Shown: positions 1-11,517, counted from the first letter of the stretch. The stretch: 64,000 nt of DNA from an uncultured Curvibacter sp. (GCA_903828535.1 CAIKMN010000022.1:140950-204949), one strand, 5' to 3'. Notes: generated from the letters alone by a model not told the origin. Translations and numbers: made by a program.

Positions 1-1872
1 GATGATGGTTTGATCACCCACCACCCACAACTCTTTGCCCAGCAAGCGAGCGCCACGGGCCAAAATGTGTTCGTTGAACCAGTCCAAGAAATACTTGTTT
101 TCAAGCAACACATAAATCGGGTTGAAGACGCGTTTGATGGCCGTGGGCAACGCGGGGTTGACCATGTACATGTAATAAGACAAGGCCACCCCGGCCAAGG
201 CCAAAGCAAAAGGCAAGCTGGTGAAAGCGTGCAAGGCCATGTTGACGGGGCCCTCAAATCCGTGCGCCAACTCTTCCATCACGGGGTGGGCTTCGTTATT
301 GACAAAAATCACCTGCTTGAAGAAGTTACCAAACAGCATGGGTTCGATGGTGTAAAACCCAATCAGCACCGAAGGAATGGCCAGCAGCACCAGAGGCAAG
401 GTGACGACCCAGGGTGATTCATGGGGCGTGAACTCTTCGTGGTGCGCATGGTCGTCGTGGCCATGATCGTCGTGGTGCGCCTCGGGATTTTGGTCGTAAC
501 GCGGTTGACCATGGAAAACCAAGAAGTACAAACGGAAAGAGTAGAAGGCCGTCACGAACACACCCGCCAAGACCGCAAAGTAGGCGAAACCCGACGCGGG
601 CAAATGGCTTTCAGCCACGGCCTCGATGATGCTGTCTTTGGAGTAAAAGCCAGAGAAGAACGGCGTGCCGATCAAGGCCAAGTTACCCAACAAGAAGGTG
701 ATCCAAGTGATGGGCATGTATTTGCGCACGCCGCCCATCCAACGGATGTCTTGGTTGTGGTGCATGCCCATGATGACCGAACCCGCGCCCAAGAACAGCA
801 AGGCTTTGAAGAAGGCGTGGGTCATCAAGTGGAAGACACCGACGCTGTAGGCCGATGCGCCCAAAGCCACGGTCATGTAGCCCAACTGAGACAAAGTCGA
901 ATAAGCAATGACGCGTTTGATGTCGTTTTGAATAATGCCCAAAAAGCCCATGAACAAGGCCGTGATAGCGCCCAGCGTCATGACCAAATTCAAGGCGGTG
1001 TCGCTCATTTCGAAAATCGGCGACATGCGGCTGACCATGAAAATACCGGCTGTGACCATCGTCGCCGCGTGAATCAAAGCGGAAATGGGCGTCGGGCCTT
1101 CCATCGAGTCGGGCAACCAAACGTGCAACGGGAATTGCGCGCTCTTGCCCATGGCACCCACAAACAAGCAAATCGCGATGACCGTGACCAGCAACCAAGA
1201 AGTGCCGGGCAACAACAAATTGGCCAACTCGGGGGCTTTGGCAAAAATTTCGGTGTAGTTCAAGGAGCCGGTATAGGCCGCAATGAGGCCAATGCCCAAG
1301 ATGAAGCCAAAGTCGCCCACGCGGTTCACCAAGAAGGCCTTCATGTTGGCAAACACCGCGGTGGGTCGGTTGAAGTAGAAACCAATCAACAAATAAGAGA
1401 CCAGGCCCACGCCTTCCCAGCCGAAGAACAGTTGCAACAGGTTGTTGCTCATGACCAGCATCAGCATGGCGAAGGTGAACAGCGAGATGTAAGAGAAGAA
1501 GCGGTCGTAACCTTCGTCTTCCTGCATGTAACCGATGGTGTAAATGTGGACCATCAAGGAGACAAAGGTCACCACCACCATCATCATGGCGGTCAGGCTG
1601 TCGATCAAGAAGCCCACTTCCATCTTCAAGCCACCGACATTCATCCAGGTGTAGAGGGTTTCGTTGAAAGTGGCGCCCGCGATGACGTCGCTCAAAGTGA
1701 GGGCCGACAACACAAAGGCGATGAAGACGCCCAGAATGGTCAGCGTTTGACTGGCCAGTCGACCGATCAAGTTGCCGCCAAAGCGGGTACCAAAAATACC
1801 AGCCAGCGCCGATCCCGCCAAAGGCGCGAGGGGCACAGCCAGCAACAAAGGAGCAGAAAGCGTTGCGCTCAT
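1..1872 (-). CDS. nuoL: NADH-quinone oxidoreductase subunit L (partial)
   Basis: This is the large antiporter-like membrane subunit of respiratory complex I, which takes part in proton pumping. The frame is open from the start codon to the left edge of the window (624 codons), so the C-terminus lies outside. The N-terminus reads MSATLSAPLLLAVPLAPLAG and the rest is a run of hydrophobic segments. A second in-frame ATG lies two codons upstream at 1878, and either could be the start. It begins about 20 bases after the nuoK stop, as the last visible gene of the nuo operon; nuoM and nuoN would be expected further left. The family is about 650-680 residues long, so little is missing. Confidence 0.93.
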   Translation of the reverse strand, partial: MSATLSAPLLLAVPLAPLAGSALAGIFGTRFGGNLIGRLASQTLTILGVFIAFVLSALTLSDVIAGATFNETLYTWMNVGGLKMEVGFLIDSLTAMMMVVVTFVSLMVHIYTIGYMQEDEGYDRFFSYISLFTFAMLMLVMSNNLLQLFFGWEGVGLVSYLLIGFYFNRPTAVFANMKAFLVNRVGDFGFILGIGLIAAYTGSLNYTEIFAKAPELANLLLPGTSWLLVTVIAICLFVGAMGKSAQFPLHVWLPDSMEGPTPISALIHAATMVTAGIFMVSRMSPIFEMSDTALNLVMTLGAITALFMGFLGIIQNDIKRVIAYSTLSQLGYMTVALGASAYSVGVFHLMTHAFFKALLFLGAGSVIMGMHHNQDIRWMGGVRKYMPITWITFLLGNLALIGTPFFSGFYSKDSIIEAVAESHLPASGFAYFAVLAGVFVTAFYSFRLYFLVFHGQPRYDQNPEAHHDDHGHDDHAHHEEFTPHESPWVVTLPLVLLAIPSVLIGFYTIEPMLFGNFFKQVIFVNNEAHPVMEELAHGFEGPVNMALHAFTSLPFALALAGVALSYYMYMVNPALPTAIKRVFNPIYVLLENKYFLDWFNEHILARGARLLGKELWVVGDQTII

Positions 1873-1897
1873 GGTCATATCTCGGGTTGGTCTCGGC

Positions 1898-2206
1898 TTA
1901 GCCTTTGAGCGAGTGGAGTTGATCGACTTCAATGGTCGAGCGGTTACGGAACAGCAGCACCAAAATAGCCAAACCAATGGCCGACTCAGCGGCTGCCACC
2001 GTCAAAATAAAGAACACAAAGACCTGCCCATGCATGTCACCCAAGTAGCGAGAGAACGCGACAAAGTTCATGTTGACGGAGAGCAGCATCAACTCAATGG
2101 CCATCAACAAGACGATCAAGTTTTTACGGTTCATGAAGATGCCAATGACTGACAGTGCGAACAAAATCGCACCCAGCGAGAGGTAATGGCCCAAAGTCAA
2201 TGTCAT
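1898..2206 (-). CDS. nuoK: NADH-quinone oxidoreductase subunit K
   Basis: Small membrane subunit of complex I (102 aa), homologous to MrpC and ND4L, with three predicted transmembrane helices. The middle helix (residues about 29-48, [17 protein letters not shown]) carries the conserved buried glutamate of the proton channel, and the next helix contains the ESAIGLAI motif with a second one. The length is normal. The start codon overlaps the nuoJ stop by 4 bases, which indicates translational coupling in the nuo operon. Confidence 0.96.
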   Translation of the reverse strand: MTLTLGHYLSLGAILFALSVIGIFMNRKNLIVLLMAIELMLLSVNMNFVAFSRYLGDMHGQVFVFFILTVAAAESAIGLAILVLLFRNRSTIEVDQLHSLKG

Positions 2207-2859
2207 GCTTTTTCCTCCTCAGTGGCGACCACCGGTGCAACCGCTTTTTGGGTGACGGGAACCGACACCATCACCAAGCGATCTGCGGGTCTGACTCGAA
2301 CCGCTTCGCTGGCTGAAATGGCCTTGCTGTCTTTGCGACCGCGCAGGGTCAGTGCAATGGCGGCAATCATGGCCACCAACAAAATAACAGCGGCAATTTC
2401 AATGGGATACAGGTACTCGGTGTAGAGCAATTGACCCAAAACCTGGGTGTTGGAGTACTGCACGCCGGCTTGAACCGCTTCAGCGGCTGCGGGCAGTTCA
2501 GGGGTGTCAGAGATGCGGAAACCACCCAACAAAACACCCGCCATTTCCAAGGCCACCACACAACCCATGAGGGCCGCGAGCGGGAAGTTCTTCCAAAAAC
2601 CATGGCGGATTTTTTCAATGTCGATGTCGAGCATCATCACCACGAACAAGAACAGCACCATCACCGCGCCCAAGTAAACCAGCACCAAGGTGATGGCCAA
2701 GAATTCGGCGTTCAGCAAGAACCAAACGGCTGAAGCCTGCGAAAAAGCCAGCATCAAATAAAGCACCGCGTGCACGGGGTTGCGTGCTGTCACCACCCGA
2801 AAGGCGGCAAACAGCAGCACCAGCGAGAAGAGGTAGAAGAAACCTGTTTTGGCGTCCAT
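2203..2859 (-). CDS. nuoJ: NADH-quinone oxidoreductase subunit J
   Basis: Membrane subunit of complex I (218 aa), equivalent to mitochondrial ND6. Five hydrophobic helices occupy the first about 170 residues, including the conserved [17 protein letters not shown] stretch in helix 3 that links the quinone site to the antiporter subunits. The C-terminal tail (about 45 residues, charged and Ala/Val rich) is poorly conserved in the family and is longer than in enterobacteria, as is usual for betaproteobacteria. It overlaps nuoK by 4 bases and starts 27 bases after nuoI. Confidence 0.96.
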   Translation of the reverse strand: MDAKTGFFYLFSLVLLFAAFRVVTARNPVHAVLYLMLAFSQASAVWFLLNAEFLAITLVLVYLGAVMVLFLFVVMMLDIDIEKIRHGFWKNFPLAALMGCVVALEMAGVLLGGFRISDTPELPAAAEAVQAGVQYSNTQVLGQLLYTEYLYPIEIAAVILLVAMIAAIALTLRGRKDSKAISASEAVRVRPADRLVMVSVPVTQKAVAPVVATEEEKA

Positions 2860-2886
2860 AGACTAGTCTTTCCAATCGATCTGCGG

Positions 2887-3396
2887 TTAGCGGTAAGGGG
2901 CGTCAGCCGCTTTGGCCGCAGCAATTTCAGGCTCATAGCGGTCGCCGACAGCCAAAAGCATTTCTTTGGTGAAGTACAGGTCGCCCCGCTTTTCGCCGAC
3001 GTACTCAAAGATCGAGGTTTCAACAATGGAATCCACTGGGCAGCTTTCTTCGCAGAAGCCGCAGTAAATGCATTTGGTCAAGTCGATGTCGTAGCGCTTG
3101 GTGCGGCGAGATCCGTCCTCGCGCACTTCCGATTCGATGGTGATGGCCATCGCAGGGCAAACCGCTTCGCACAATTTGCAGGCGATGCAACGCTCTTCGC
3201 CGTTTTCGTAACGACGAAGCGCATGCAAACCACGAAAGCGCGGCGACAGTGGGGTTTTTTCTTCGGGGAACTGGATCGTGAACTTGCGCTTGAAGGTATA
3301 GCTACCGGTCAAGGCCATGCCTTTGAACAACTCGTAAAGCATGAAGCTTTTCAAGAAGTCCTTAAGAGAAAACGGTGCAACGACGGCGGTGTTCAT
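2887..3396 (-). CDS. nuoI: NADH-quinone oxidoreductase subunit I
   Basis: Peripheral iron-sulfur subunit of complex I (169 aa) that carries clusters N6a and N6b and passes electrons towards NuoB. Two ferredoxin-type CxxCxxCxxxCP motifs are visible, with cysteines at residues 70, 73, 76, 80 and 109, 112, 115, 119. The N-terminal about 40 residues form the amphipathic membrane-associating segment typical of the family. It starts one base after the nuoH stop region, inside the nuo operon. The length matches the family. Confidence 0.97.
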   Translation of the reverse strand: MNTAVVAPFSLKDFLKSFMLYELFKGMALTGSYTFKRKFTIQFPEEKTPLSPRFRGLHALRRYENGEERCIACKLCEAVCPAMAITIESEVREDGSRRTKRYDIDLTKCIYCGFCEESCPVDSIVETSIFEYVGEKRGDLYFTKEMLLAVGDRYEPEIAAAKAADAPYR

Positions 3397-3397
3397 A

Positions 3398-4480
3398 TCA
3401 ATTCCAAATGTTCCAAGAAGTCTGCATCCAGAAACCGACCACCAACAACCAGAACAGCGTCAGTGGAATGAAGATTTTCCAACCCAAACGCATGATCTGG
3501 TCATAGCGGTAGCGAGGGAAAGTGGCGCGAATCCAGATGAACATCGAAACCACCAAGAAGGTTTTGATGCCCAACCAAATCCAACCGGGTACGGCGTTGA
3601 ACAGGGCGTTGTCGAGCGGCGAAGTCCAGCCCCCCAAGAACATCAAAACTGCCAGCAGCGACACCAACCACATGCTGGCGTATTCAGCCAAGAAGAAGAT
3701 GGCAAAGCCCATGCCGGAGTATTCCACCATGTGACCGGCGACGATTTCAGCTTCGCCTTCGACCACGTCGAAGGGGTGGCGGTTGGTTTCGGCCACTGCA
3801 GAAATGAGGTACACCATGAAAATCGGAAACAAAGGCAGCCAGTTCCAAGACAAGAAGTTCAGGCCCATGGCCGCCATCGTGCCCTTGGTTTGGCCGGCCA
3901 CGATGGCCGTCAGGTTCATGCTGCCCGAGACCATGATGACCACCAAGAAGCAAAAGCCCATGGCAATTTCGTAGCTGACCATCTGGGCCGATGCGCGCAA
4001 GGCCCCCAAAAAGGGGTAGCGTGAGTTGGACGACCAACCCGCAATGATGACGCCGTAGACCTCAATCGAGGTGATCGCCATGACCAACAACACGCCCGCG
4101 TTGATATTGGTCAAAACCACTTCAGGGCCAAATGGAATGGCCACCCAAGCCGCCAGCGCGGGCATGATGGCCATGATGGGGCCCAAACGGAAAAGACCCA
4201 GATTAGCGGCTGAAGGGTTGATCAATTCTTTGGTGAGCAGCTTCAAGGCGTCAGCTATGGGTTGCAACAAACCAAAAGGACCGACTCGGTTGGGGCCAAA
4301 GCGCACTTGCATGAAGCCCAACAATTTGCGCTCCCACAAAGTGAGGTAAGCCACAGCCCCCATCAAGGGCAGCAACACCGCCACGATTTTGATGAGAATC
4401 CACAGCACCGGCCAAACCAAGGTGGCCCACCAGCTCGAGTCGCAAGCGTGCAAGCCCGCGTTGTACAGCGCGTCAATCAT
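3398..4480 (-). CDS. nuoH: NADH-quinone oxidoreductase subunit H
   Basis: Membrane subunit of complex I (360 aa, ND1 homologue) that forms the entrance of the quinone chamber. It has about eight hydrophobic segments. The conserved charged loop ([20 protein letters not shown], about residues 50-69) and the loop around [20 protein letters not shown] are diagnostic for ND1/NuoH. The start codon overlaps the nuoG stop (ATGA, 4 bases), so the two are translationally coupled. Confidence 0.97.
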   Translation of the reverse strand: MIDALYNAGLHACDSSWWATLVWPVLWILIKIVAVLLPLMGAVAYLTLWERKLLGFMQVRFGPNRVGPFGLLQPIADALKLLTKELINPSAANLGLFRLGPIMAIMPALAAWVAIPFGPEVVLTNINAGVLLVMAITSIEVYGVIIAGWSSNSRYPFLGALRASAQMVSYEIAMGFCFLVVIMVSGSMNLTAIVAGQTKGTMAAMGLNFLSWNWLPLFPIFMVYLISAVAETNRHPFDVVEGEAEIVAGHMVEYSGMGFAIFFLAEYASMWLVSLLAVLMFLGGWTSPLDNALFNAVPGWIWLGIKTFLVVSMFIWIRATFPRYRYDQIMRLGWKIFIPLTLFWLLVVGFWMQTSWNIWN

Positions 4481-6591
4481 GCCTGCGCTCCTTGAAGTTC
4501 ATAGGCGGCGCGGCCATCGGCCGTCATTTGCAAAGAAGGGGCACGGCGGACCAAGCCATCCAATTGGTAGATGCTGGCCACCACCGGTGCGGGCTCATTG
4601 GCCTCTGAATAGCGAACCAAGGCGGCCGTGGCGTTGCTCAAGCGATCAGCGCTGAGGTTCACTTTTTGCAACACATCGATCGAGGCTTCAAAGTCAAAGC
4701 CATCGAGATCGAGCAAATTGCCCAAGACACGCAAGACCTTCCAAGCCGGACGGGTGTCGGCCAAGGGCTTGACCACCGCGTGGAAGCTTTGTGCGCGCCC
4801 TTCTGCGTTGACAAAGGTGCCCGAGGTTTCGGTGAAAGGCGCAATGGGCAGCAGCACATCGCTGATGTCCAAATTGGTTTTGAAGGGGCTTAAGGTCACG
4901 ACCATCTCGGCCTTGGCCAAACCGCTCAGCGCCGCTTCGCCCGACAAAACCGTGTCGTGTTGGGGCTCCAAGTTCAACAACAAGGCGGCTTTCAATCCAC
5001 CTTGGAGCATTTCCAAGGCGTTCAAACCTTGGGCTTGGGGTTGAGCACCCACCAGCTGGGCGCCCACCGTGTTAGCGGCTTCGGTCAGGTAACCCACGCT
5101 GGCGTTGGTTTGTTGACCAATCCAGTTGGCCAAGGCCAACAAGCTGGCGGCGTTGGCATGGTGCGCTGCGGCGTTGCCCAAAAGCACGGCTTTTTTCTCG
5201 CCGCTGATCAAGGCCTTGGCCACCTGAGTGGCCGCAGGGGTCACTTGGCCCACAAAAGGCGAGTCAATCTTCAATTCTTGCGCCAAGGCCGAGGCCACGT
5301 TCGACAGCAAGGTTTCCCATTGGTAAGCCGCGCTGACCTGGAATGAAGCCACCGGCAAAGCCCAATCGGTTTGCACTGAGTGGATGGCGTGCACTTGCGC
5401 ACCCTGACGGGTTGCCTGGCGAATTCGAGCCGCAAACAAAGGATGGTCCTTGCGCAGGTTGGAGCCCACCACCAAGACGCGTTGCAATTGGCTCAAAGAA
5501 GCAATTGAAGTGCCCAACCAACGCACGCCTTCAAAGGCAGCAAACTGGGCATTGCGCAAGCGGTAATCGATGTTGTCGCTGCCCAAACCACGCACCAAGT
5601 GGGTGGCCAAGAACAGTTCTTCAACCGTGCTTTGGGGGCTGACCAAAGCGCCAATGCGGGCTGAACCGTGGTCAGCCTTGACCTGACGCAGGCCGTTGGC
5701 CACGTATTCAAGGGCCGTGGTCCAGTCGACTTCTTTCCACTCGCCGCCCTGCTTGAGCATGGGCTGGGTCAGGCGGTCGGGTGCGTTCACGGCCTCATAA
5801 GAGAAGCGCTCACGGTCGGCAATCCAGCATTCATTCACGGCCTCGTTTTCCCAGGGGACCACGCGCATGACTTGCTGGTTCTTGACTTGAACAATCAGGT
5901 TGGCACCGCTGGAGTCGTGAGGGGCAATGCTCTTGCGACGCGACAACTCCCAAGTGCGGGCGCTGTAACGGAAGGGCTTGCTGGTCAAAGCACCCACGGG
6001 GCACAAATCGATCATGTTGCCAGACAACTCGGAATCGACGGTTTCGCCGACCACGGTGGTGATCTCAGAGTGTTCACCGCGGTTGATCATGCCGAGTTCC
6101 ATCACGCCGGCCACTTCTTGACCAAAGCGCACGCAGCGGGTGCAGTGGATGCAACGGCTCATTTCTTCCATGGAAATCAGCGGGCCCACGTCTTTGTGGA
6201 ACACCACGCGTTTTTCTTCGTCGTAACGCGAGTAGCTGTCCCCATAACCCACCGCCAAATCTTGCAACTGGCATTCGCCGCCTTGGTCGCAGATGGGGCA
6301 ATCGAGCGGGTGGTTAATGAGCAGAAATTCCATTACCGACTTTTGAGCCTTGACGGCCTTGTCGCTCTTGGTGTGAACGACCATGCCCTGTGTCACGGGC
6401 GTGGCGCACGCGGGCAGCGGCTTGGGGGCTTTTTCCACATCCACCAAACACATGCGGCAATTGGCCGCAATGCTCAGCTTCTTGTGATAGCAAAAATGAG
6501 GAATGTAGCTGCCGGCTTTTTCGGCCGCATGCATGATCATGCTGCCGGGCGCTATTTCTATTTTTTGACCGTCGAGTTCGATTTCAACCAT
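4477..6591 (-). CDS. nuoG: NADH-quinone oxidoreductase subunit G
   Basis: Large iron-sulfur subunit of the NADH-oxidising arm of complex I (704 aa). The N-terminal part shows a [2Fe-2S] ferredoxin domain (cysteines in the HFCYH, NCRMC and PACATP stretches), the His/Cys motif around [18 protein letters not shown], and a further 4Fe-4S motif ([10 protein letters not shown]). The rest is a molybdopterin-oxidoreductase-like fold without evident cofactor motifs, poorly conserved and Ala/Leu rich, which is normal for betaproteobacterial NuoG. The shorter length relative to the 900-residue enterobacterial form is also normal for this lineage. It overlaps nuoH by 4 bases. Confidence 0.96.
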   Translation of the reverse strand: MVEIELDGQKIEIAPGSMIMHAAEKAGSYIPHFCYHKKLSIAANCRMCLVDVEKAPKPLPACATPVTQGMVVHTKSDKAVKAQKSVMEFLLINHPLDCPICDQGGECQLQDLAVGYGDSYSRYDEEKRVVFHKDVGPLISMEEMSRCIHCTRCVRFGQEVAGVMELGMINRGEHSEITTVVGETVDSELSGNMIDLCPVGALTSKPFRYSARTWELSRRKSIAPHDSSGANLIVQVKNQQVMRVVPWENEAVNECWIADRERFSYEAVNAPDRLTQPMLKQGGEWKEVDWTTALEYVANGLRQVKADHGSARIGALVSPQSTVEELFLATHLVRGLGSDNIDYRLRNAQFAAFEGVRWLGTSIASLSQLQRVLVVGSNLRKDHPLFAARIRQATRQGAQVHAIHSVQTDWALPVASFQVSAAYQWETLLSNVASALAQELKIDSPFVGQVTPAATQVAKALISGEKKAVLLGNAAAHHANAASLLALANWIGQQTNASVGYLTEAANTVGAQLVGAQPQAQGLNALEMLQGGLKAALLLNLEPQHDTVLSGEAALSGLAKAEMVVTLSPFKTNLDISDVLLPIAPFTETSGTFVNAEGRAQSFHAVVKPLADTRPAWKVLRVLGNLLDLDGFDFEASIDVLQKVNLSADRLSNATAALVRYSEANEPAPVVASIYQLDGLVRRAPSLQMTADGRAAYELQGAQA

Positions 6592-6622
6592 AGGTATTCT
6601 CAGGGTTCAAGAGGTCAAGGGG

Positions 6623-7984
6623 TCAAGCGTGGGCCGCGCCACGTTGGGCTGCTTGCTCAATCAGGGCCTCAAATTCGGGGCGGAAATGCTTGATCATGGC
6701 GCGCACGGGCATCGCCGCTGCATCACCCAAAGCGCAAATCGTGCGACCTTGAATGTTGTCGGCGACCGAGTTCAACAAATCCAAATCTTCGCGCCGGCCG
6801 TGGCCGTGCCAAATACGGTCGACCACGCGCCACATCCATCCCGTCCCTTCGCGGCAAGGCGTGCACTGGCCGCAGGATTCGTGCGAATAGAAGTAAGACA
6901 AACGCAACAAGCTTTCAACCATGTTGCGCGAGTCGTCCATGACGATCACTGCGCCTGAGCCCAGCATGGAGCCGGCCTTGGCGATGGCGTCGTAGTCCAT
7001 GGTGAGTTCCATCATTTGCGCAGCAGGAATGACGGGCGATGAAGAGCCGCCGGGAATGACCGCCTTCAGGGTGCGGCCTTTGCGCACCCCGCCGGCCAAT
7101 TCGAGCAGCTTGGCGAAAGGCGTGCCCATCGGCACTTCATAGTTGCCAGGCAACTCGACGTCGCCGCTGACTGAGAAAATTTTGGTGCCACCGTTATTGG
7201 GCTTGCCGATGTCCAGGTAGGCTTGGCCGCCGTTGCGGATGATCCAAGGCACCGCCGCAAAGGTTTCGGTATTGTTGATGGTCGTGGGCTTGCCGTACAA
7301 ACCAAAGCTGGCAGGGAATGGCGGCTTGAAGCGGGGTTGGCCTTTTTTGCCTTCCAGCGATTCGAGCAAGGCGGTTTCTTCGCCGCAAATGTAAGCGCCG
7401 AAACCATGCGCGGCGTGCAGTTGGAAGCTGAAGGCGCTGCCCAAAATATTTTGTCCGAGCATGCCCGCATCACGCGCTTCTTGCAGGGCCTCTTCAAAGC
7501 GATCGTAGACCTGGAAAATTTCGCCGTGGATGTAGTTGTACCCCACGCTGATGCCCATGGCATACGCCGCGATGATCATGCCCTCGATCACGATGTGCGG
7601 GTTGTACATCAAGATGTCGCGGTCTTTGCAGGTACCCGGTTCGCCTTCGTCAGAATTGCAAACCAGGTATTTTTGGCCAGGGAATTGGCGGGGCATGAAG
7701 CTCCACTTCAAGCCAGTGGGGAAGCCCGCGCCGCCGCGTCCTCGCAGCACCGACTCTTTGACAGTGGCGATGACTTGGTCTTGTGTCAGGGGCTCAGTTT
7801 CAGCGCCCTCTTCTTTGCCCAAAATTTTGCGCAAAGCCGCGTAGCCGCCGCGGGCCACGTAGTCCTTCAGGCGCCAGTTGGTGCCGTCTAAGTCTTTGTA
7901 GATTTGGGGCTCAATGTGGCGGCCATGGAAGCAAGTCTGGGTTCCGGTGGCTTGAAATTGGTCAAGGATTTGGTCAACGTTCAT
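6623..7984 (-). CDS. nuoF: NADH-quinone oxidoreductase subunit F
   Basis: Flavoprotein subunit of complex I (453 aa) that binds NADH and FMN and carries the N3 cluster. The glycine-rich motif [13 protein letters not shown] binds FMN/NADH, and the N3 [4Fe-4S] ligands are visible as C371, C374 and C377 (ESCGQCTPC) and C417 (RTICALGD). It is 13 bases downstream of nuoE and 31 bases upstream of nuoG. Length and motifs match the family throughout. Confidence 0.97.
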   Translation of the reverse strand: MNVDQILDQFQATGTQTCFHGRHIEPQIYKDLDGTNWRLKDYVARGGYAALRKILGKEEGAETEPLTQDQVIATVKESVLRGRGGAGFPTGLKWSFMPRQFPGQKYLVCNSDEGEPGTCKDRDILMYNPHIVIEGMIIAAYAMGISVGYNYIHGEIFQVYDRFEEALQEARDAGMLGQNILGSAFSFQLHAAHGFGAYICGEETALLESLEGKKGQPRFKPPFPASFGLYGKPTTINNTETFAAVPWIIRNGGQAYLDIGKPNNGGTKIFSVSGDVELPGNYEVPMGTPFAKLLELAGGVRKGRTLKAVIPGGSSSPVIPAAQMMELTMDYDAIAKAGSMLGSGAVIVMDDSRNMVESLLRLSYFYSHESCGQCTPCREGTGWMWRVVDRIWHGHGRREDLDLLNSVADNIQGRTICALGDAAAMPVRAMIKHFRPEFEALIEQAAQRGAAHA

Positions 7985-7997
7985 GAGTGTCCGCCCC

Positions 7998-8486
7998 TTA
8001 TTTGCTGACCGAGGCGCGCAGGCCGTCGACCAATTGATCGAGCTTTTCGTTGCTCATGAAGCTGCACATGTGGCGGTCATTCACCAGCATCACGGGTGAA
8101 TCGGCGCAGGCCCCCAGGCACTCGGATTGCTGCAAAGTGAACAAGCCATCGGGCGTTGTTTGGCCCATTTCAATGCCCAGTTTTTGCGCCAAATGCTGCA
8201 AAGCCTTGCTGCCGTCTCGCAATTGGCAGGGCAAGTTGGTGCACACGTTCAGTTTGAACTTGCCCAAAGGCTTTTGGTTGTACATGTTGTAGAAAGTGGT
8301 GACTTCATGCACCGCGATTTCAGGCATGCCCAAAATCGAAGCAATCACCGCTTCACTTTCTTCACTGACCCAGCCCTGCTCTTGCTGAACAATCGACAAA
8401 CAGGCCATCACGGCAGACTGTTTTTGATCGGCCGGGTACTTGGCAATTTCGCGCTGAAAGCGCGCGCGGGTGTCTTCGGTGATCAT
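7998..8486 (-). CDS. nuoE: NADH-quinone oxidoreductase subunit E
   Basis: Thioredoxin-like [2Fe-2S] subunit of complex I (162 aa), binding cluster N1a. The four ligands are visible as C82 and C87 (CTNLPC) and C123 and C127 (CLGAC). The N-terminal helical region (residues 1-60, with EVTTFYNMY following) is typical. The start codon overlaps the nuoD stop by 4 bases (ATGA), so translation is coupled. Confidence 0.97.
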   Translation of the reverse strand: MITEDTRARFQREIAKYPADQKQSAVMACLSIVQQEQGWVSEESEAVIASILGMPEIAVHEVTTFYNMYNQKPLGKFKLNVCTNLPCQLRDGSKALQHLAQKLGIEMGQTTPDGLFTLQQSECLGACADSPVMLVNDRHMCSFMSNEKLDQLVDGLRASVSK

Positions 8487-9736
8487 CGGTCAATCTCTCC
8501 AAACACAATGTCCATGGTGCCTATGATGGCCACCGCGTCGGCCAGCATGTGGCCACGCGCCATTTCGTCCAAGGCCGCCAAGTGGGCAAAACCGGGGGCG
8601 CGGATTTTTAAGCGATAGGGCTTGTTGGCGCCGTCGCTGACGCAGTAAATGCCGAACTCCCCCTTGGGGTGCTCCACGGCGGCGTAGGCTTGACCCTCAG
8701 GCACGTGGAAGCCTTCGGTAAACAGCTTGAAGTGGTGAATCAAGTCTTCCATGCTTGACTTCATGCCTTCACGCGAGGGCGGTGCGATTTTGTGGTTGTC
8801 GGTGATGACGGGCCCCGGATTGGCACGCAGCCAATTGACGCACTGCTGAATGATTTTGTTGGACTCGCGCATCTCGGCCACACGCACCAAGTAACGGTCG
8901 TAGCTGTCACCGGTTTTGCCCACAGGCACATCAAAATCGATTTGGTCGTAAACGTCGTAAGGTTGGGTCTTGCGTAAATCCCAGGGAATGCCCGAACCAC
9001 GCAACATCGGACCGGTGAGGCCCATGTTCAAGGCCCGCTCTGGGGTCATAACCCCAATGCCCACCGTGCGCTGTTTCCAGATGCGGTTTTCGGTGAGCAG
9101 CGTTTCGTATTCGTCCACGCGCGTGGGGAATTCTTTGACAAATAATTCGATGAAATCGAGCAGCGACCCCTGGCGATAGAGGTTAAGTTCGTCGACTGCC
9201 TTTTGATTCTGGATCTTGTTGACCTTGAACTGCGCCATGGTCTCAGGCAGGTCGCGGTAAACGCCGCCTGGACGGAAATAGGCGGCGTGCATGCGCGCGC
9301 CAGAGACTGCTTCGTAAATGTCAAACAGGACCTCACGCTCACGGAAAGTGTAGATCAGGATGGTTGAGCTGCCAATGTCATTGCCGTGCGAACCCAGCCA
9401 CATCAAATGGTTCAGCAGGCGGGTGATTTCGGCAAACATCACGCGGATGTATTGCGCGCGAATCGGCACTTCAATGCCCAACATTTTTTCGAGCGCGAGG
9501 CAGTAGGCGTGCTCGTTGCACATCATCGACACATAGTCGAGGCGGTCCATGTAAGGCAAGGACTGGATGTAGGTCTTGGTTTCGGCCAGCTTTTCAGTGG
9601 CACGGTGCAACAAGCCAATGTGCGGATCGGCGCGTTGAACCACTTCGCCGTCCAGCTCCAACACCAAACGCAAAACGCCGTGAGCGGCTGGGTGCTGGGG
9701 ACCAAAGTTGAGGGTGTAGTTTTTAATTTCAGCCAT
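8483..9736 (-). CDS. nuoD: NADH-quinone oxidoreductase subunit D
   Basis: The 49-kDa-type subunit of complex I (417 aa) that forms the quinone reduction site with NuoB. Recognisable segments are the N-terminal [15 protein letters not shown] motif with the quinone-site histidine, and the C-terminal APGFAHL...DIVFGEIDR. The frame extends 20 codons further upstream, but the ATG at 9736 gives the family N-terminus [13 protein letters not shown] and falls one base after the nuoC stop, so it was chosen. NuoC and NuoD are separate genes here, unlike the fused enterobacterial form. Confidence 0.97.
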   Translation of the reverse strand: MAEIKNYTLNFGPQHPAAHGVLRLVLELDGEVVQRADPHIGLLHRATEKLAETKTYIQSLPYMDRLDYVSMMCNEHAYCLALEKMLGIEVPIRAQYIRVMFAEITRLLNHLMWLGSHGNDIGSSTILIYTFREREVLFDIYEAVSGARMHAAYFRPGGVYRDLPETMAQFKVNKIQNQKAVDELNLYRQGSLLDFIELFVKEFPTRVDEYETLLTENRIWKQRTVGIGVMTPERALNMGLTGPMLRGSGIPWDLRKTQPYDVYDQIDFDVPVGKTGDSYDRYLVRVAEMRESNKIIQQCVNWLRANPGPVITDNHKIAPPSREGMKSSMEDLIHHFKLFTEGFHVPEGQAYAAVEHPKGEFGIYCVSDGANKPYRLKIRAPGFAHLAALDEMARGHMLADAVAIIGTMDIVFGEIDR

Positions 9737-9737
9737 G

Positions 9738-10343
9738 TCACAGACCCCCGTAGTGGGCTTCGCGGATGATGCGCGGGGTAATTTCACGCGGCTCAATGGA
9801 AACGGGTTGGTAGACCACGCGTTTCAAGTCGGCGTCGTAACGCATTTCGACATGACCCGAGATTGGAAAGTCTTTGCGGAAGGGGTGCCCAATGAAACCG
9901 TAGTCGGTCAGAATGCGGCGCAAATCGGGGTGGCCGTCAAACACGATGCCGTACAAATCAAACGCTTCCCGCTCGTACCAAAGTGCCGAATTCCAGACTT
10001 GGTGGACCGAGTCAAGCAGGGGCATGACGTCGTCAGCGCAAAAGACCCGCACGCGCAAGCGTTGGTTCAAGCTGACCGACAACAAATGGGAAACCACCGC
10101 AAAACGGGGGCCTTCATAGGCGCCGTCGGCGTAGGTGGAAAAATCAAGACCGCACAAATCCACCAGTTGCTCAAAGGCACAACCGGGCGCTTGGCGCAAC
10201 AAGGTCATGACTTCCAAGTAGTGGGCCGGGGTGACATCGAGCGTCACTTCGCCGAGGGCGATTTCAACAGATTTGGCTTTTTCGCCCAAAACCGACAACA
10301 CGGTCGCTTTGATGGTTTCGGGGTGAATGGCTTGCAATGTCAT
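9738..10343 (-). CDS. nuoC: NADH-quinone oxidoreductase subunit C
   Basis: The 30-kDa-type subunit of complex I (201 aa), part of the hydrophilic arm. The signature [20 protein letters not shown] followed by [19 protein letters not shown] is clear. The N-terminal 45 residues are variable, as usual. The gene follows nuoB by about 31 bases and ends one base before the nuoD start. Confidence 0.97.
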   Translation of the reverse strand: MTLQAIHPETIKATVLSVLGEKAKSVEIALGEVTLDVTPAHYLEVMTLLRQAPGCAFEQLVDLCGLDFSTYADGAYEGPRFAVVSHLLSVSLNQRLRVRVFCADDVMPLLDSVHQVWNSALWYEREAFDLYGIVFDGHPDLRRILTDYGFIGHPFRKDFPISGHVEMRYDADLKRVVYQPVSIEPREITPRIIREAHYGGL

Positions 10344-10374
10344 GCTTGAGTCCTAGTTGAGTCCTGAAGCACCA

Positions 10375-10854
10375 TCAAACACGCGCAATGGTTTGCGTGC
10401 GGCGGATTTTTTGTTGCAGCTGGATGATGCCGTAGATCAAGGCCTCTGCCGTAGGGGGGCAGCCCGGCACATAAACATCCACCGGCACAATGCGGTCACA
10501 GCCACGCACCACAGAGTAGCTGTAGTGGTAATAACCACCGCCATTGGCGCAAGAACCCATTGAAATGACCCAGCGAGGCTCGCTCATTTGGTCATAGACC
10601 TTGCGCAAGGCGGGGGCCATTTTGTTGCACAAAGTGCCGGCGACGATCATCAAATCACTCTGACGGGGGCTGGCGCGAAACACCTCAGCACCGAAGCGCC
10701 CCAAGTCGTAACGGGCGGCAGCCGCGTGCATCATTTCAACGGCGCAGCAAGCCAAGCCAAACGTCATAGGCCAGAGAGAGCCGGTTTTGGCCCAGTTCAC
10801 GACCGAGTCGTAGCTTGTCGTGACAAAGCCTTCTTTGAATACGCCTTCAATCAT
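10375..10854 (-). CDS. nuoB: NADH-quinone oxidoreductase subunit B
   Basis: Subunit of complex I (159 aa) that holds the terminal cluster N2 next to the quinone site. The N2 ligands are visible: the tandem cysteines C36-C37 (ACCAVEMM), C102 (MGSCANGGG) and C132 (PGCPPTAE). The length is standard. It lies 73 bases after nuoA. Confidence 0.98.
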   Translation of the reverse strand: MIEGVFKEGFVTTSYDSVVNWAKTGSLWPMTFGLACCAVEMMHAAAARYDLGRFGAEVFRASPRQSDLMIVAGTLCNKMAPALRKVYDQMSEPRWVISMGSCANGGGYYHYSYSVVRGCDRIVPVDVYVPGCPPTAEALIYGIIQLQQKIRRTQTIARV

Positions 10855-10927
10855 GGTGCCCGTTCCTGAAATTGAATCTGATTAAATTTGGGATGAATGG
10901 AATTTCGTCGAAAGCCTTGAAGCGGGT

Positions 10928-11287
10928 TCATTCCCAGTCCAGCGCGCCTTTTTTCCACTCGTATGCAAAACCAACCACCAAAATGGCCAAGAAAATCAGC
11001 ACGGCCACAAAGCCGGTCATGCCCACTTGTTTGAGCGACACCGCCCAAGGGAACAGAAAGGCGATTTCGAGGTCAAACAAAATGAACAAAATCGCCACCA
11101 AGTAGTAGCGAACGTCAAATTTCATGCGCGCGTCTTCGAAAGCTTCGAAACCGCATTCGTAAGGGGAATCTTTGGCCGCATAAGGGCGATTGGGGCCCAA
11201 GACATAGGCCAAGGCTTGGGGCACGATGCCAACCAAAACGCCAACGCCGATGAACAACAAAATGGGCAAATATTGGTCGAGATTCAT
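10928..11287 (-). CDS. nuoA: NADH-quinone oxidoreductase subunit A
   Basis: Small membrane subunit of complex I (119 aa, ND3 homologue) with three hydrophobic helices. The conserved loop [23 protein letters not shown] is present. The frame can be extended four codons to a TTG, but the ATG at 11287 gives the usual MNLDQYLP N-terminus and length. It is the first gene of the nuo operon and begins 23 bases after the 3' end of the tRNA-Leu gene, so the tRNA and nuo may share transcripts. Confidence 0.96.
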   Translation of the reverse strand: MNLDQYLPILLFIGVGVLVGIVPQALAYVLGPNRPYAAKDSPYECGFEAFEDARMKFDVRYYLVAILFILFDLEIAFLFPWAVSLKQVGMTGFVAVLIFLAILVVGFAYEWKKGALDWE

Positions 11288-11310
11288 CGCGAATATCAAT
11301 TCATGTCTGG

Positions 11311-11395
11311 TGGTGCCGTCGGCGAGACTCGAACTCGCACAGCTTTCGCCACTACCCCCTCAAGATAGCGTGTCTACCAATTTCACCACGACGGC
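11311..11395 (-). tRNA. tRNA-Leu (anticodon GAG)
   Basis: An 85-base tRNA read on the minus strand from 11395 to 11311, with CCA encoded at its 3' end. The 7-bp acceptor stem (GCCGTCG with CGACGGC), the D-arm sequence GGTAGACACGC, the anticodon stem CTATC/GGTAG around a TTGAGGG loop (anticodon GAG), a long class II variable arm and the T-arm GAGTTCGAGTCTC are all visible. The long variable arm and the anticodon agree on leucine. It sits between secG and nuoA, a conserved position in Burkholderiales. Confidence 0.96.
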
Positions 11396-11458
11396 ACAGT
11401 TTGCAATGAAGCACTTGAGGACAGTCAAATAGCGCTTCAAACCAGCGCGGATTCTACC

Positions 11459-11482
11459 CGTAAAAGCGCTGACTTTTACGGA
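11459..11482. repeat. Inverted repeat between secG and tRNA-Leu
   Basis: A perfect 9-bp inverted repeat (CCGTAAAAG / CTTTTACGG) with a 6-base loop lies 35 bases after secG and 63 bases before the tRNA. On the minus strand it is not followed by a T run, so it is not a classic intrinsic terminator. It may be an RNA processing or 3'-end stabilising hairpin. Confidence 0.5.
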
Positions 11483-11517
11483 TAAACCCGCACCAATCGA
11501 ACAACTAATTCAGCCCA

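Noticed and set aside
421..1908. Long plus-strand open frame (495 codons, very rich in His, Gln and Arg) opposite nuoL
   Set aside because: It is the antisense shadow of nuoL; its composition has no protein-like pattern, and similar frames occur opposite nuoG, nuoF, pnp and pcaIJ.
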